Positions 10,972-27,498 of a DNA stretch of 64,000 nt are shown here, one piece after another (within the stretch, counting starts at the first letter, position 1; each line of letters starts with the position of its first letter). Source of the DNA: Dimorphilus gyrociliatus (lineage: Eukaryota > Annelida > Polychaeta > Dinophilidae). A program made the position numbers and the translations under genes. Where the stretch lies: positions 310,001 to 374,000 of the forward strand of contig CAJFCJ010000015.1 of assembly GCA_904063045.1 (NCBI GenBank), read 5' to 3'. Under the pieces are notes generated by a model. That model had not been told where the DNA came from, searched no databases, and worked only from the letters and a program-made list of their open reading frames with translations.

Positions 10972-12551
10972 CTTTTATCCTATTTCGATTAACCAAGTAT
11001 ATTTTCAATCCTTTATTTCAGCACTATATACGAAATTAAGCGCCCCCTTTGTTATTTTAGCAAACAAACTGTTTGAATACATAAGGTCAACAACAAATCC
11101 AAGTGTAAGTGTTCAGCGTTAAATAATTACGCAACAATTAATTAGTCTCAACACTGGAATACATTTATTCTTAATTTTCCTTCTACTTTGATAAATTTAA
11201 AAATTCTATATTTTTAACTATTAGTATAGTAACTTTGAGCTATTCAAAAAATTCTCTTCTCCAAGCAAAACATTCAAGTCTGATGTAGGGAAAAAAAGGT
11301 TATCGTATGTAAACACTGAGTTGACATTTTCAAACTTTATAGAAGCATTTTGTTTTTGAACTTTTCCTCATTTCTGATTTCTTTACTGTGAATATAGTCA
11401 AGAATGAATAGTTGAAAAATTAATTGTTCAATATTCTCAAACAGGTCAGTTCTTCGTCCATCTCTACCTTGAATTAAAATTGACTAAGAGAAAGGGAAAG
11501 AAACAGATGATGTAGAAACAAGATGGTGGCAACAACGGGTATAAGATACATACTAGATAAAAGGAATTGAGTTTCTCTTTCTATTTTATGAAATTGTTCA
11601 TACCTGAACAAAAAACTTAACCTATAGCGTTTGCTAATTGTAAAGTTTACATTTTGCAACAAGTTTACTATTAGCTCTTAAATTTTCTAGATTAATTGAA
11701 TAGATTACAAACAAAGAAATAGAGATTGCACGCAAAGACGAAAGGGTACAATTATCTTAAATTAGAATCAATCTCATCTTATGAACTCTTAGATTTGCAA
11801 TTAAAAAATGTTTCAAAGGAAAATACTTAAATGTAATCTAAATTATGAATGGATTGGAGAAAGATGAAAAAGATGTAACTGTGGGAAAATTTACTACTAA
11901 TGAGCAGTTGATATTAATAGTATTTCTCATAATCAACTTGTTCTTATTTAATATTCTCACGTTCATTGAGAAATAGTATTTCTTATGAATATTGATATTT
12001 AGAACAAATATATCATGAAAATCCTTTTAAGAACAGTTCTTGCAAGTACTTTATTCGTATAATGTAACTCATTTCAAATGAGATATTTATTATTATAATC
12101 ACTATTCCAAAATAAGGATATTATTTCACCGTCAGTGTATTAATTCTATACAGCTAGTTAGCCCTTCCAATATGTTAGATGACTACTTGAATCTATTTCT
12201 GTATCTATTATTAACGTACTTGGAGTGTAGTGTGACGTCAGAATTTAACATTGTTCTCGCAATCCTTTCAATCAGACTAGAGTTCTTGATTTAATTATGT
12301 AATATATATTTGCACAGTTTTTGACTCGATCAGGATGAAATAAACAAATATTAGTTAGTAAATTAGCTAATTTGTTAGTGCATATTTTTGAGCTTTTCGT
12401 TAAACTTTTCTTTTTTAAAATAACAATCAAATAAAAAATTAAAATATATTGGTTTTTTTTCTTAGAATTATTTTAAAAACTTTAACTTAAATCCATGGTT
12501 TGACATATAAATTTTAAAATTATATGAACAAAAATACACTTTCTTAACAGT
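10972..12551. other. Intergenic region
   Basis: About 1.6 kb of AT-rich DNA containing the promoter of the IGFBP-domain gene (minus strand) and the 3' flank of WDR33. A perfect TGACGTCA lies at 12233-12240. No coding frame with support was found. Confidence 0.55.
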
Positions 12552-15606
<3,055 letters not shown>

Positions 15607-16568
15607 TTATTAAATTGTCCTAAATATCCTTACGACCGATTATTTTCAGACTTCAACGCATTTTAATTTTTCAAAAATTGAACATCATGCACAAGAATTC
15701 CGCCATATTGTTTTGGAAATGTTTCGTAGAAAATTTAAGATAAAAAAACGTATTTAATAATAAAAGATGTCAAAATATTATAAGTAAACATTATTAATTA
15801 TATGTGCGAAAAAGAGAAAAAAATGACAAAATCACAGAATAAATTGTATGTCAGTAATACTTCTTTTTTGGGTATGACTAAATCAGGGAAATAAGCTGGC
15901 TAGGAGATGTAACTTTCAAGAGAGACTAATAACTTATGATGTAAGATTACTGGTTTAAAGAGTTTTTTTCCTGTTTTTATAGAGTTTTCACAAAAGATTA
16001 CGTAAGATACACTTATTCAAAAAAAGGACGTATTTCCCATTTTTATTGGTTTGCACAAAACACACTTAATTAAAATTATTTTTAACTTTGTTGTTAGTTT
16101 AGATTATTATTTATATAGAATAATAATTTATTTACTCGATAAATAATAGGATCTTTAACACTTTATTTAGTTTGTTAATTAATTAATCAGTGCTTTCATT
16201 ATTTTGTTTTTTTTTTTGCATTTGTTTTTTCTCGATAACGATCTAATTTCTATCTTTTAGACTTAGTAATTGTAGTAATACCATTTATATATATATAGAA
16301 AGTAAATTATATTTTTAAACATAAGTAAATGGCTTGGTAACTATGTAACAGTTTGTTCTTAGTTGCTTAATTTGACCTATAAAATGAATAGATTTTTTTT
16401 ATTTCGAAAGCTTTGAGATTGGTGAAAGCGCCATCTGATGAAATAGAACATTTTTTTCTCTTATATATATATATACGTACTATACAGTATATAGTTGGTT
16501 TTAAATAGGCGGTAAATCCTTAAGTATTTACTAATCAAGTCGAAAAGCGTAAATATATACTTTATATA

Positions 16569-16608
<40 letters not shown>

Positions 16609-18143
16609 TCTATAAATATTAGACAACACTAATTTATGATTCTAAAGCCTAAAGCCTACGAATTATTATGCTTAGCAATGGAAATGCATCTAAGAAACAA
16701 AATGTTGATAGAATGTAAGGAATTATTGAATGATATTATAAGGATGTAAAGAGAGTATAGAGGATCTTAAAGCTTTTTCCTTAAGTATTATTTATGTAAA
16801 AGGGTTGGAGAAATAAAGCAGGAGACGGCTGTGCCTTATACTTAAATATCCTTTTTTTCTTTATTGAATTATTAGGAAAATTTTAAATTCTTTATACGTA
16901 GTTTATCTAACAAGGTTCTTTTTTCTTAGAAAATAAAAGCAATGTATATTATATTTAACTTAAATATAGTTAATTGATTAATTGAATCAAAATCAGGCCG
17001 TTGACCCCCGGATGTCTTTTAAAAAAATCTCCATAGGATATGTCCTTAAATGCAGTATTTGTGTAGCCCACTATCTATTATTTTAGACGGTAATTAACTT
17101 ATATTAAAGGACGAATTCCAAATTGATGATTATTTATAATTATCGTAGAATTGCAATTTGTATATGGATAATACTTAACATAATGAAAAGGATACTAATT
17201 CGTGTATACCGCATTTTAAAAGATACGAAACTAGCAATTTGCAAGACCTATAGCAATTGTACTTAAATACGTCAATTAACCTAGGAAATTGTAAAGAAGG
17301 AATTGCGAACAGCTTGTAAAACCGACAACTAATTTTAAATAAGGAGCATCTTCTCAGCCTAATACATTTATGACTGAGAAAATATTAAATATAGAATTTA
17401 AAGAGAACAAGAACTGAATATACAATTAAACGTCAAGCAGACTATTTTTATTATATTTCTTAAATATGAATATACTTTACATATACAGTATAAATTTATA
17501 TACTGTATATACCTTTACATTAAACGCATAAATAATATGAATAATACTGAAGAGTAAGCTCTGGATCAAAATTAAGAATGAAAAGAAACAAAGAACGATA
17601 TAATGCTTCCATAGAAATATTCACGTCGTTACACCAAAATAGAAAGACACTTATTAGATACTAGAGTTGAGTTACCGCTGAAAAGAAGTGGGATATTGTA
17701 TGATGATGAAAGAAAATTTACATGCAAATATTTTCTTAGTAACTAGCCGAACAGATAGCAATTATTATGATTAAATCCTTTAGTAACTAGTCCCTTCTTT
17801 TCTTCTAAATCATTTGATAAATACAATATAATATTTATTATATTAGTGAGAAATATACATTTAAGTTATTTATTCACTTGTACGTCTTCTAACCGTTAGA
17901 ATTTAGTACGAAATAACCCCAAAAAAACCTACCTTTCTTTGTAAAAAGCTCAACAGCAATAGGTGATATACTTGGTTGTCAATTTTTAGTGCGTAGCATA
18001 CTTAATAAAGTGCTAGGACAAATTACTTTACATTCTTAAATGTTACTCTGCTTATTTTACATTTAACTCAGAAAAGCGAATATAGTTTATGTCTTAAAAT
18101 GAATCTTTATAGAAATAAATAATTAATAAATGATAAAAATTTT
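15607..18143. other. Intergenic region, about 2.5 kb
   Basis: WDR33 promoter side and the 3' flank of the orphan minus-strand gene. It contains a TA microsatellite (16572-16606), a CTCF-like partial motif at 16427-16441 and an inverted TATACAGTATA pair at 17483-17512. No coding frame or RNA gene was recognised. Confidence 0.55.
16572..16606. repeat. (TA)n microsatellite
   Basis: About 17 uninterrupted TA units, flanked by further TA-rich sequence. Confidence 0.95.
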
Positions 18144-18494
18144 TTACAGATGTATAGGTTCTGTATATTCGGTTAAATCCTCAAAAGTTTTTGCTTGAAG
18201 AGAAGGTACAGTTAGAAGAACCATTTGCTTTATTTGTTTCAACTTTTCCATTCTTTCTTCTTCGGTATCTTCCTTTTCTTCGCTATGCTCTTCCGGAGGA
18301 GTTGTAATTAATTTTGGTATTATAAATTTTCTAAATTGAAATCTCTTCTTTGAAGATTTTCCTGATAAATCCAAAATGTTCGGCTTCTGTGTTGAGACTT
18401 TTTCAAATTGTTGAGTTAATCTAAAAACGTTGCAACTGCAACAGATTTTAGATATTGCCGAGTGTTTTTTTTCGAAAGTGCCAGACTTGTTCAT
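18144..18494 (-). CDS. Orphan 116-residue protein
   Basis: A single uninterrupted frame from ATG at 18494. I do not recognise it. The protein begins MNKSGTFEKKHSAISK, has a CSC near residue 20, a basic middle (SSKKRFQFRKFIIPK), a strongly acidic stretch (PPEEHSEEKEDTEEERMEKLK) and ends in a mixed hydrophobic tail. There is no signal peptide or membrane segment. The frame stays open a little upstream (to 18536) but with no ATG there. Support for it being real: it is open for 130 codons in AT-rich DNA where stops are frequent, its composition is protein-like, and a perfect CRE lies 47 bp upstream of the ATG. It could also be the last exon of a larger gene. Confidence 0.5.
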   Translation of the reverse strand: MNKSGTFEKKHSAISKICCSCNVFRLTQQFEKVSTQKPNILDLSGKSSKKRFQFRKFIIPKLITTPPEEHSEEKEDTEEERMEKLKQIKQMVLLTVPSLQAKTFEDLTEYTEPIHL

Positions 18495-18540
18495 TCTCGA
18501 TGCATGTAATGTTAGCTGTAACAATGCCGACGCCACCGAG

Positions 18541-18548
18541 TGACGTCA
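18541..18548. promoter_or_regulatory. CRE palindrome (TGACGTCA)
   Basis: Perfect CREB/ATF consensus site in a locally GC-richer patch (18520-18600), 47 bp upstream of the orphan gene's ATG. This fits a proximal promoter element. Confidence 0.5.
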
Positions 18549-19713
18549 GGTCGGTATGAAAGCGAGGTGAACGCCCATTTTAAGCCTATGTGACACGTAA
18601 TAAACTTCTCACTATCTCCTATATTTAGTGATAAAGTATAAAAGGGTGCGATAAATTGCTTGGTTTGTAATTTCTTTATTGGTTGAATTATTTCAATATT
18701 TTTTCAATATTTTTCCTATTTTTCGCAAAATGCTCTATTAGCGAAAAATAACGTTTTGTACTTGTATATATTGATTTTCGTAGAAATGAGAAAAGAGGGA
18801 ACAATATGCAAAAGATTTTTATATAGAATGAGTTTATTGTTTGTTATCTTTCTACACATAAAATATATTTAAAAATATCTATAATTATTAATGGAAGAAG
18901 GCGTAATATAACGCCTTCTATCCTTCTCAAAGCTTTTCCCACTTTACTTTATGCCCCACCATTCCATCGTTATATTTTTCAACCATATTATCTCTAACCC
19001 TTAACTTTTTCAAAGTACAACATTTTTCCAACTGATTATTATAACCTTTATATGAAGACTATATAAAGTTCATCTTAGAAGAGTTTGAACTTTTCCACAA
19101 ATATAATTTTATACCATTAACGCCGTCATCAACAACCGACCAAAAGATGATGGATTTAGGTGTAATAAATACGGATAAATAGCATTATTAAGAGATCTAA
19201 TAAAACTTTAATATAGCCGATAGTTTAGATATTCCAATATATGTTTTTTCTTTCACCAATAAATAGCGGAAGAGAGGAAGAAGAGAATATTAAACAATAC
19301 CGTAAAAAATAAAGAACAAAGTAACTTTATTTCACGCGCATTTTTGTTAATAATAATAGAGACTGGGATAGTGAAACAATGGAATAATCTTTTAAAAGCT
19401 TATTCTCTTTTTCTAGTTTATTTTGTCTATTTTCCTCCTTCAATTCAGTATTTATCCTATTATATAACTATTTCTATTTTTAGATTAAAAGTTGATAATT
19501 ATTTCTTCTATATAGTAAATATAGATACTGTATATAAACATGTATATGTATTCTTTGAATACAGTGTAAATGATGTATATAGACACACTTTGTTTGGATT
19601 CTTTGACATCTATTTATAGATATAGCGTTATATATAAAAAAGTTCTTTCAAGAAAAAAATAGATAGTACATTCAACCTAGTTTTCGTTCAGTGTATATCA
19701 TTGTCCATAAATA
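18549..19713. other. Divergent intergenic region between orphan gene and PECR
   Basis: AT-rich spacer with the 9-bp hairpin at 18896-18919. The open frame at 19344-19619 has the low-complexity composition of AT-rich noncoding DNA. The PECR promoter must lie in the right part; no clear TATA box or initiator was chosen. Confidence 0.5.
18896..18919. repeat. Perfect inverted repeat, 9-bp arms, 6-nt loop
   Basis: AGAAGGCGT, AATATA, ACGCCTTCT. It lies between the orphan gene promoter and PECR. It does not match the histone 3' stem-loop consensus. Confidence 0.6.
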
Positions 19714-21052
<1,339 letters not shown>

Positions 21053-21155
21053 TATTCTTTTCTTATAAAAGCAAGAAACGAGAAGAAATGAAGATGATTG
21101 ATAAGCTGATTTGTAATGAAAATATAAAAAGGCAGAATACAGAAAAACAATATAA

Positions 21156-24100
21156 TCAATTCTTTTTTATAATAGAATTAACAAACTTTTCTAATGAATT
21201 ATCAGTTCTGATAACAATTAGAAAAGAGAAAAGTACAAATATACAAACAACTGGAAATGTTGCTATTTCAAATACAAATCTTGGAGCAAATATCTTCCAT
21301 ACCATTAGATGTCTTCTTAATAATCCAGCAGATATTAAAGTGGATAATATTTTTATTGCATGAAATAATAAATATATTATACACACTCGCCATACTTCTT
21401 TTTTAACTAATGCAGTTTCGTATACTGAAAATTCCCCTCTTTCATGTTTTCTTGTAGCAGTCCAAAATGCAATTAAAACTACTGTAACACTGCTTATAAC
21501 GTGAGAAGCGAATGTATTTAAAGCTATCATTATCACTGGTAGTGCGTATACTTCGTGATCACCTATAAAACCTACAAATGCCGATTCCCATTTTATAGAT
21601 GTAAATGTAGCTTGATGGCCCGTTGCGAAGAAGTAGAAATAGGACAGAATAACCCATGTAAGTATACTGAGATTTTTACTATTTTGACAATACGTTATAA
21701 TTTCTAGTAGGCACGCACCAGAGAGAATTTGTAGAGCTGTTTATGGATTCAATTTTTTTAAATTGCAAAATATACAAATATTAACTATTTACCTAACGAT
21801 GGCGTATAACTATCTCCAACCAATAGACTCAGGGTTACTGTTAAACAAATTAGGACTATTAATATGGGGCTCGAGTAGACGGTGAGGAGTCCGAAAACAA
21901 TTGGTGGTGTCTTTTTGGTTTTAAGTCGTTCAAAGATTAATGGAATTAAATTGTTTGTTTGTGGAATTGAGTTGAATTTTGATATTTCCATGACGCATAA
22001 TGGATAGATAAGCGTAAGCAGAATTGATACAGTAATAAGTAAATAGGTAAGTCTTGGTGGAGCGACAATTATCCAACTATCCAATTTTTCATACACATTA
22101 TTGGGTAGTAGTTGAAGAGCCCAATGGACGCAATTAGATAAAATACATATTGGGACAATGTACTTGAAAGAAACAATTGGTGGGGAGAAAGAGTTTAGGC
22201 TACCAACGGCCTTCAACCAAAGGCTAATACCACCAGAAGCCGTTGAAATAGCGGATAAACTTAGAAGGAATCTCATTTGCTTGTAACCTGATAAATTATC
22301 AGATATAGAAGAGAGAGGTTTAAGCCATCTGGTCGCTGTACAATCTTGACCTAAATAGGACGAAAAAAGAATGACAAAAAGGTAAAAAGAAAGTTTTAAA
22401 GGAAAAGGCAAATTCACCTTGTTCTTCTCTACAAGCGCAAAATTCTCTTGAAATTCTAATGGAAATTGAAAAAAAGAAGACTACCAGTAGAAGATGTAGC
22501 TTCTTACTGGATGCGCTTGTTCTATAAGCCATAAACCATACAATCGACGTTAGTAAAAACTGTAAAATCTTATCTTCATGAACCACGAAACTATTTGAAA
22601 GATGAATAATGTTGAATAGGATAGTAAAGAAGCATAATAAGATGTTTTCATTTGTCATTTTGCATTTTGTGAGAGTATAGATGACAGTTGGACCAACAAT
22701 AATGGAAGCAAGTAGATTTGATATCACACAAGATATAAAAACAATGAAATGCACAAAGAAAATGGATGTTATATTTTTAATATCCATTTCCTCTAAATTT
22801 AAGAGAAATATGAAAACTACTATATTCATTAGTAGTAAAATTCCTCCAGAAAGCATCCAATCTGTATCAAATTTAGCCCAAATGAGTCTACACATTTCTT
22901 TAGTGGAGTGTAAATAGGTTTTATAATTTGATTCAATTTCATTTAAAACTTTCGTTACTCCTTCAAATTTTCTATCAATTTTTATTCTTTGTATTATTTC
23001 TTTTAAATCTTTTTGGCATTTTTCCAACAATTTTTCCAATTCTGAATATTGACGATGGTTAAATTCATCGGATTGTTTAATATAAGTTTGCAAATATCTT
23101 GATATTTGTTGAGAATTTATTTGGAGTACTTTTAATCTTTCCAATTGTGAATTAATACTGGATTTACTTGAAAAAAAGTCTGCTAATATTGTACCTAAAT
23201 TTGAAAATGGTATAGGTAAGTCTAAAAGTAAGGAGAGAGTTGGAACAAGATCAATTTGGGAGATAGTTTCGATTTTATCTTTCTCTAAAAAGTCAAATCA
23301 AGTGTTTAGTTTATATTGTTTATTTTATTGTTTATTATACTAACTTGGATTTTCGAACATCTCTTTTGGACTATAGAAAAATGCTGCAGCTTCTACTTCT
23401 TCTGGACTATCGCCTCCGTGATCTCCAGTGGCGGTCATACCATGATCACCGATTACCACAAGAAGAGTATCATTTTTTAACTCTCCGACAATTGATCTAA
23501 GCACATCGTCCATCTGTTCTAATTTTGCTGCCATAGCGGGATGATTAGGACCGTATCTATGGCCACAATGATCAACACCTAAAAAGTGGGCAATAAATAG
23601 ATTCCAATCTCTCTTCTTTAACTCAGGTATTAAGTGTTTTATAACACCATTATCGACGGTGTGAAGATCTTTTACATTGAAAGATGGATATGGGAAAGCT
23701 TTGCGGAAATCATCGAAGAGGCTCACCCACGTATCATCTCCCATAAACGTTATATTCTGAAAATGGAAGAACAAATATTTTAACCCTAGAAAAAGCTCAT
23801 TCTTTCTTGGTCTTTCATAAATAGATAAAAAAAAGACCAACTTTTCCTCTTTTCACCATTTGACGTAGAATATTATCCTCTAGGACTTTGGCACTAGCAA
23901 AATTAGCTCCAGCATCTACAAAGGTAGGTAAACTACCAGTTGTCAGTGCTTTTAGTCGTTGCATGGTTGTTGTTGGAGGATCGGCTATGAATTTATAAAA
24001 TTGGCTGTTATTTCCCTTTTTTTGAAGTAATTCATGAATGATTCCCAAACGATTTTGAAAAGGTAAAGCCATTTTTTTATTTAAACTTGCGTTATAATTG

Positions 24101-24478
24101 GCAAAATCAAAACGAAGGGCGTCGATAAGTATGATAACAGCTTTGTCAAATTTTTTATGTGTCCAACAGGAGGCTTCATTGTTACCTATTTAATAAATTA
24201 ATTTAAAATTTAGCTTATTTATACATTTCGTTACTATCGGAGAAATTAGGTTATTTTTCTTTCGTTTGTAATAAGTAAGAAAGATTGTTTTAATGGGAAC
24301 AAATAACAGAAGTAACTAGGCCTTTACCTTGAATATTTAAATTGTCTGAGCAGGAACTATACTCTTCAATAACTATACGCTTGAGTAAAAAACCCTTTGA
24401 GAATATTAATATAGCTGCGATTGTCGTAATTGTTAGATAAATCAGGGTAAAGAGAAAACATGCCGAACTTTTCTTCAT
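21156..24478 (-). CDS. PIGO: GPI ethanolamine phosphate transferase 3 (PIG-O)
   Basis: Six exons, 24478-24328, 24185-23842, 23756-23345, 23284-22418, 22350-21793 and 21736-21156, in consistent phase, give 970 residues (human about 1089). PIG-O, with PIG-F, adds the bridging phosphoethanolamine to the third mannose of GPI anchors in the ER. Seen: an N-terminal membrane anchor ([19 protein letters not shown], then SKGFLLKR), a lumenal alkaline-phosphatase-like domain with metal-ligand motifs [30 protein letters not shown] and GDHGMT, then [20 protein letters not shown], followed by many hydrophobic segments across exons 4-6 and the family's ending [16 protein letters not shown]. The start was chosen at 24478 because the frame upstream lacks family similarity. 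Its 3' end converges on PECR. Confidence 0.95.
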
Positions 24479-26440
24479 GTTGTTAGATTCTAGCAGACGA
24501 CTATGGTCGAAGAGCCATCTATTGAATATATAGGAAATAATTAACAAATAATAGAAATATCAAAGTTTAAAATAGTTAACTATTCAGTACGATAATTTTA
24601 TTATCAGAGTTATTTATATAATAAATAAAAAAATCTATAAAAATTTGTTAATATAATTAAAAACATAGAAAGTTTATCTAAAAACAATACTACTAAAAAG
24701 AGATACTAGATGGCGTTCCTTGTGTCACATATACAACACGTTTCCAAAACTTTAAATATTGGAGAGTCGTTGCATAAATAGCTTAAATTGCATTTATTTA
24801 ATTCTATAGCTTTGTTATATTTTGATAAACTAGTAGAACTTGTGATAATTTATTAAATTAATCAACAAAACTAAATTAATCTATTATGGACATGGAGATC
24901 GAAAGAAGAAAGTGAGATTGTTTGATAATAAACATACGAAAATAGAAAATAAATAATAAAAAGGAATGACTGATAGAAGCACGGAGGATTAATTGAGAAA
25001 TAGAAATGTATCTTATTATAAAATAACTATTAGATATATACCTACACATATTTAGTGTATAGAGTTTATAAAAATTACAATTATCCTGTAAAAACCTTAG
25101 AGAAGGTTTTTCTACTAATCTTACAGTTGTTATTAGTCAAGAGTATTGTTATTTTGATTATAATTAATTACAAGTATATTAGGTAGAAAAAAAAAGAATG
25201 ACGACGGAGGGGGTGGAAAGATAATTAGAGTAGAAAGATATATTATTATCTCTCTTAGTTTTGTTTCTATATCTTTTCTCTCTGCCACACGCACATACAC
25301 ACATTACACATATACCTATGTCTCATTCTCCCTTTCCAATAAATTTAATTGATGGTACGAGTAAACGTGTTACATAAGGTTTAATCTGGTTCTATTCAAT
25401 TGATTTGCATATAAGCCCTTAGTCATCTTTCATTTTAAATCACCTGTAACTAATTATCATTATTAAAATAGCAATAAAAGGCGAAATAATCGAATTTATT
25501 GTAGTTGAATAAATCTTATAGAACTATTTGTTATAAATTTTTCACTACTCTTACTAACAGATGTTGGGTTTTTGCCTCTTTTTGAAATGCTATAACAATC
25601 TCTCTTTTTTACCGATTTCTGTTCATAATAATATTTCAACTGTATTAAAAAAAACAGCTGTTTTATTTCTTTTTATAAAAGGTTCTCGTATGAATACTTT
25701 TCCAAGTAACATTGATAGAACATAGTCCAGTTAAACATCATATGAACATCGTATTAATATATCGAAAGAAGAAAAGATAAAGATACTTTCCGAGTTGATA
25801 ATCTAAAAAGTCATGTAGTTTATAAATAGGATAAAATTTCAAGGTCTTCATTTTTTCATATAGAACGAATTCGTTGGCAGTATGTATTATATAAATAAAG
25901 TGAATATTAGCCTAATATGATGTTACAAGATCGAGGGATATTTTCCTTTTTTAGGATGTAATTGATGTAAGTATAAAGAATAACATTTTCATATTCAGAA
26001 ATATTAAATATTGTATACATTGTATATTTATAAAACATGAGAAAAGAAAACGAAAGAACTTTATCCTCACTCTCTTCCGCTCTTTCTCCTTTTGCGTCCT
26101 TTCTCATAATTGTTGTACTATACTTTCCTAAGGGTTTATCTTTCATTTTATTCTTGTAATCTTTCATGTGACTCAGTTTTGTAATCAACCGAAAACTTTA
26201 CGATGCTACCTTTTTGATACATCAAAGATTATTTTGTTGCTGTTACAAAATCTCTTGACTGAAATATTATATTAGTTAATAAAGAAAGGGTTATTTTGTA
26301 GTTTTTTTTTAAAAAAAAAATGACAATAACAACACATTAGTAAAAAATTTATAATGATGATGAAAAAAGAGTAGATGGAGATTTTTGTATGAAAGAACTC
26401 TCAAGTGAAATATTCCAATATACAGTATTTCAATACTTAA

Positions 26441-26471
<31 letters not shown>

Positions 26472-27498
26472 GTATACTGAAAGTATATGTATATAAATAA
26501 ATATAGGCTTAAAATAATAGAAGAATTACTTTTTATAATCTATTTGTGAATGAAAAACATAATTGAGTATTGACAATGCGATTAGTTAGATGACTTTACA
26601 TAAAATTAATCTCGTAATCATTCATTATTGACAGTATCCAAGTAAAAACAAAGCCTAATGATCATTTCATTTAAAGGAAAAAAGCAATATCTTCTATATA
26701 TAATGTATATGAAAACTGACGTTTTACATGAATGAATGAATAGAAAATCTATACGCATATAAACAATAGTCATATATATATATATATATATATATATAGA
26801 TATATTGCATAATCATAGAAACAAATTGTTGTAGAAGTATTATTAATAAATGTAAACCTATTCCAAAAACAAATGACTTATAATTAGCCTATATAAATTT
26901 AATTTGTTATTGTTGTTGTTGTGTTTTTTCCAAGAATTTAATAAAAAAAAAAGTAGGAAGTGAAAGCCATGTAGGTGTTTTGTATACATATTATATAAGC
27001 AATACATAAATTAATTAATATTAAATTCATATGTTTTATTAAAGTTTTTAAAAGTGAAAAATTATTTTTCCTTTGGCTCTCCCAAAGCTTTTCGACTTAA
27101 AATCGTTTAAAGATAAGTTCGAAAGACATTTATATTAATTTATCTTTAAAAATATAATATAGATTTTTGATTTTTAATAGAATTTTCATAAGACACGTAG
27201 GCGTAAAGTTTTTATTTCAGCAAAAAATTATGTCTGTCCAATGTGGTCAAGAGATGGCGCTAAAATCACGTAAACATAAGAGTTTAAATAGTTGTGTATT
27301 TGTAAAATGGTGATTGGCTATTGTATATTTGTCGGCCATTTTGATCATACCGGCAATATTGTATTGCCATAATATGGGTAGAATTTAGTTTATGTCTTTA
27401 AACTTCCGGTATAATAGATATATAAAAATGTTGAGAAAGCTGACATTAGTATTTGTCCTTTCATTTTGACAGTGTTGAAGAATAATTATATTATTAAT
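24479..27498. other. Divergent intergenic region between PIGO and PDPK1, 3.0 kb
   Basis: AT-rich, with TA tracts at 26449-26471 and 26772-26798 and an AGATGGCGCT motif at 27252-27261. A TATA-like TATATAAAAATG stretch at 27419-27430 lies 70-80 bp before the PDPK1 ATG, and a 13-codon frame (27428-27469) would be an upstream ORF if transcription starts before it. No further gene was recognised; the minus frame at 25907-26188 lacks any family signature. Confidence 0.5.
26772..26798. repeat. (TA)n microsatellite
   Basis: About 13 TA units in the PIGO/PDPK1 spacer; a second tract of similar kind is at 26449-26471. Confidence 0.9.

Noticed and set aside
25907-26188. 93-codon minus frame in the PIGO/PDPK1 spacer
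   Set aside because: Lys/Tyr/Ile-rich composition typical of AT-rich noncoding DNA; no domain, and no splice partners seen.
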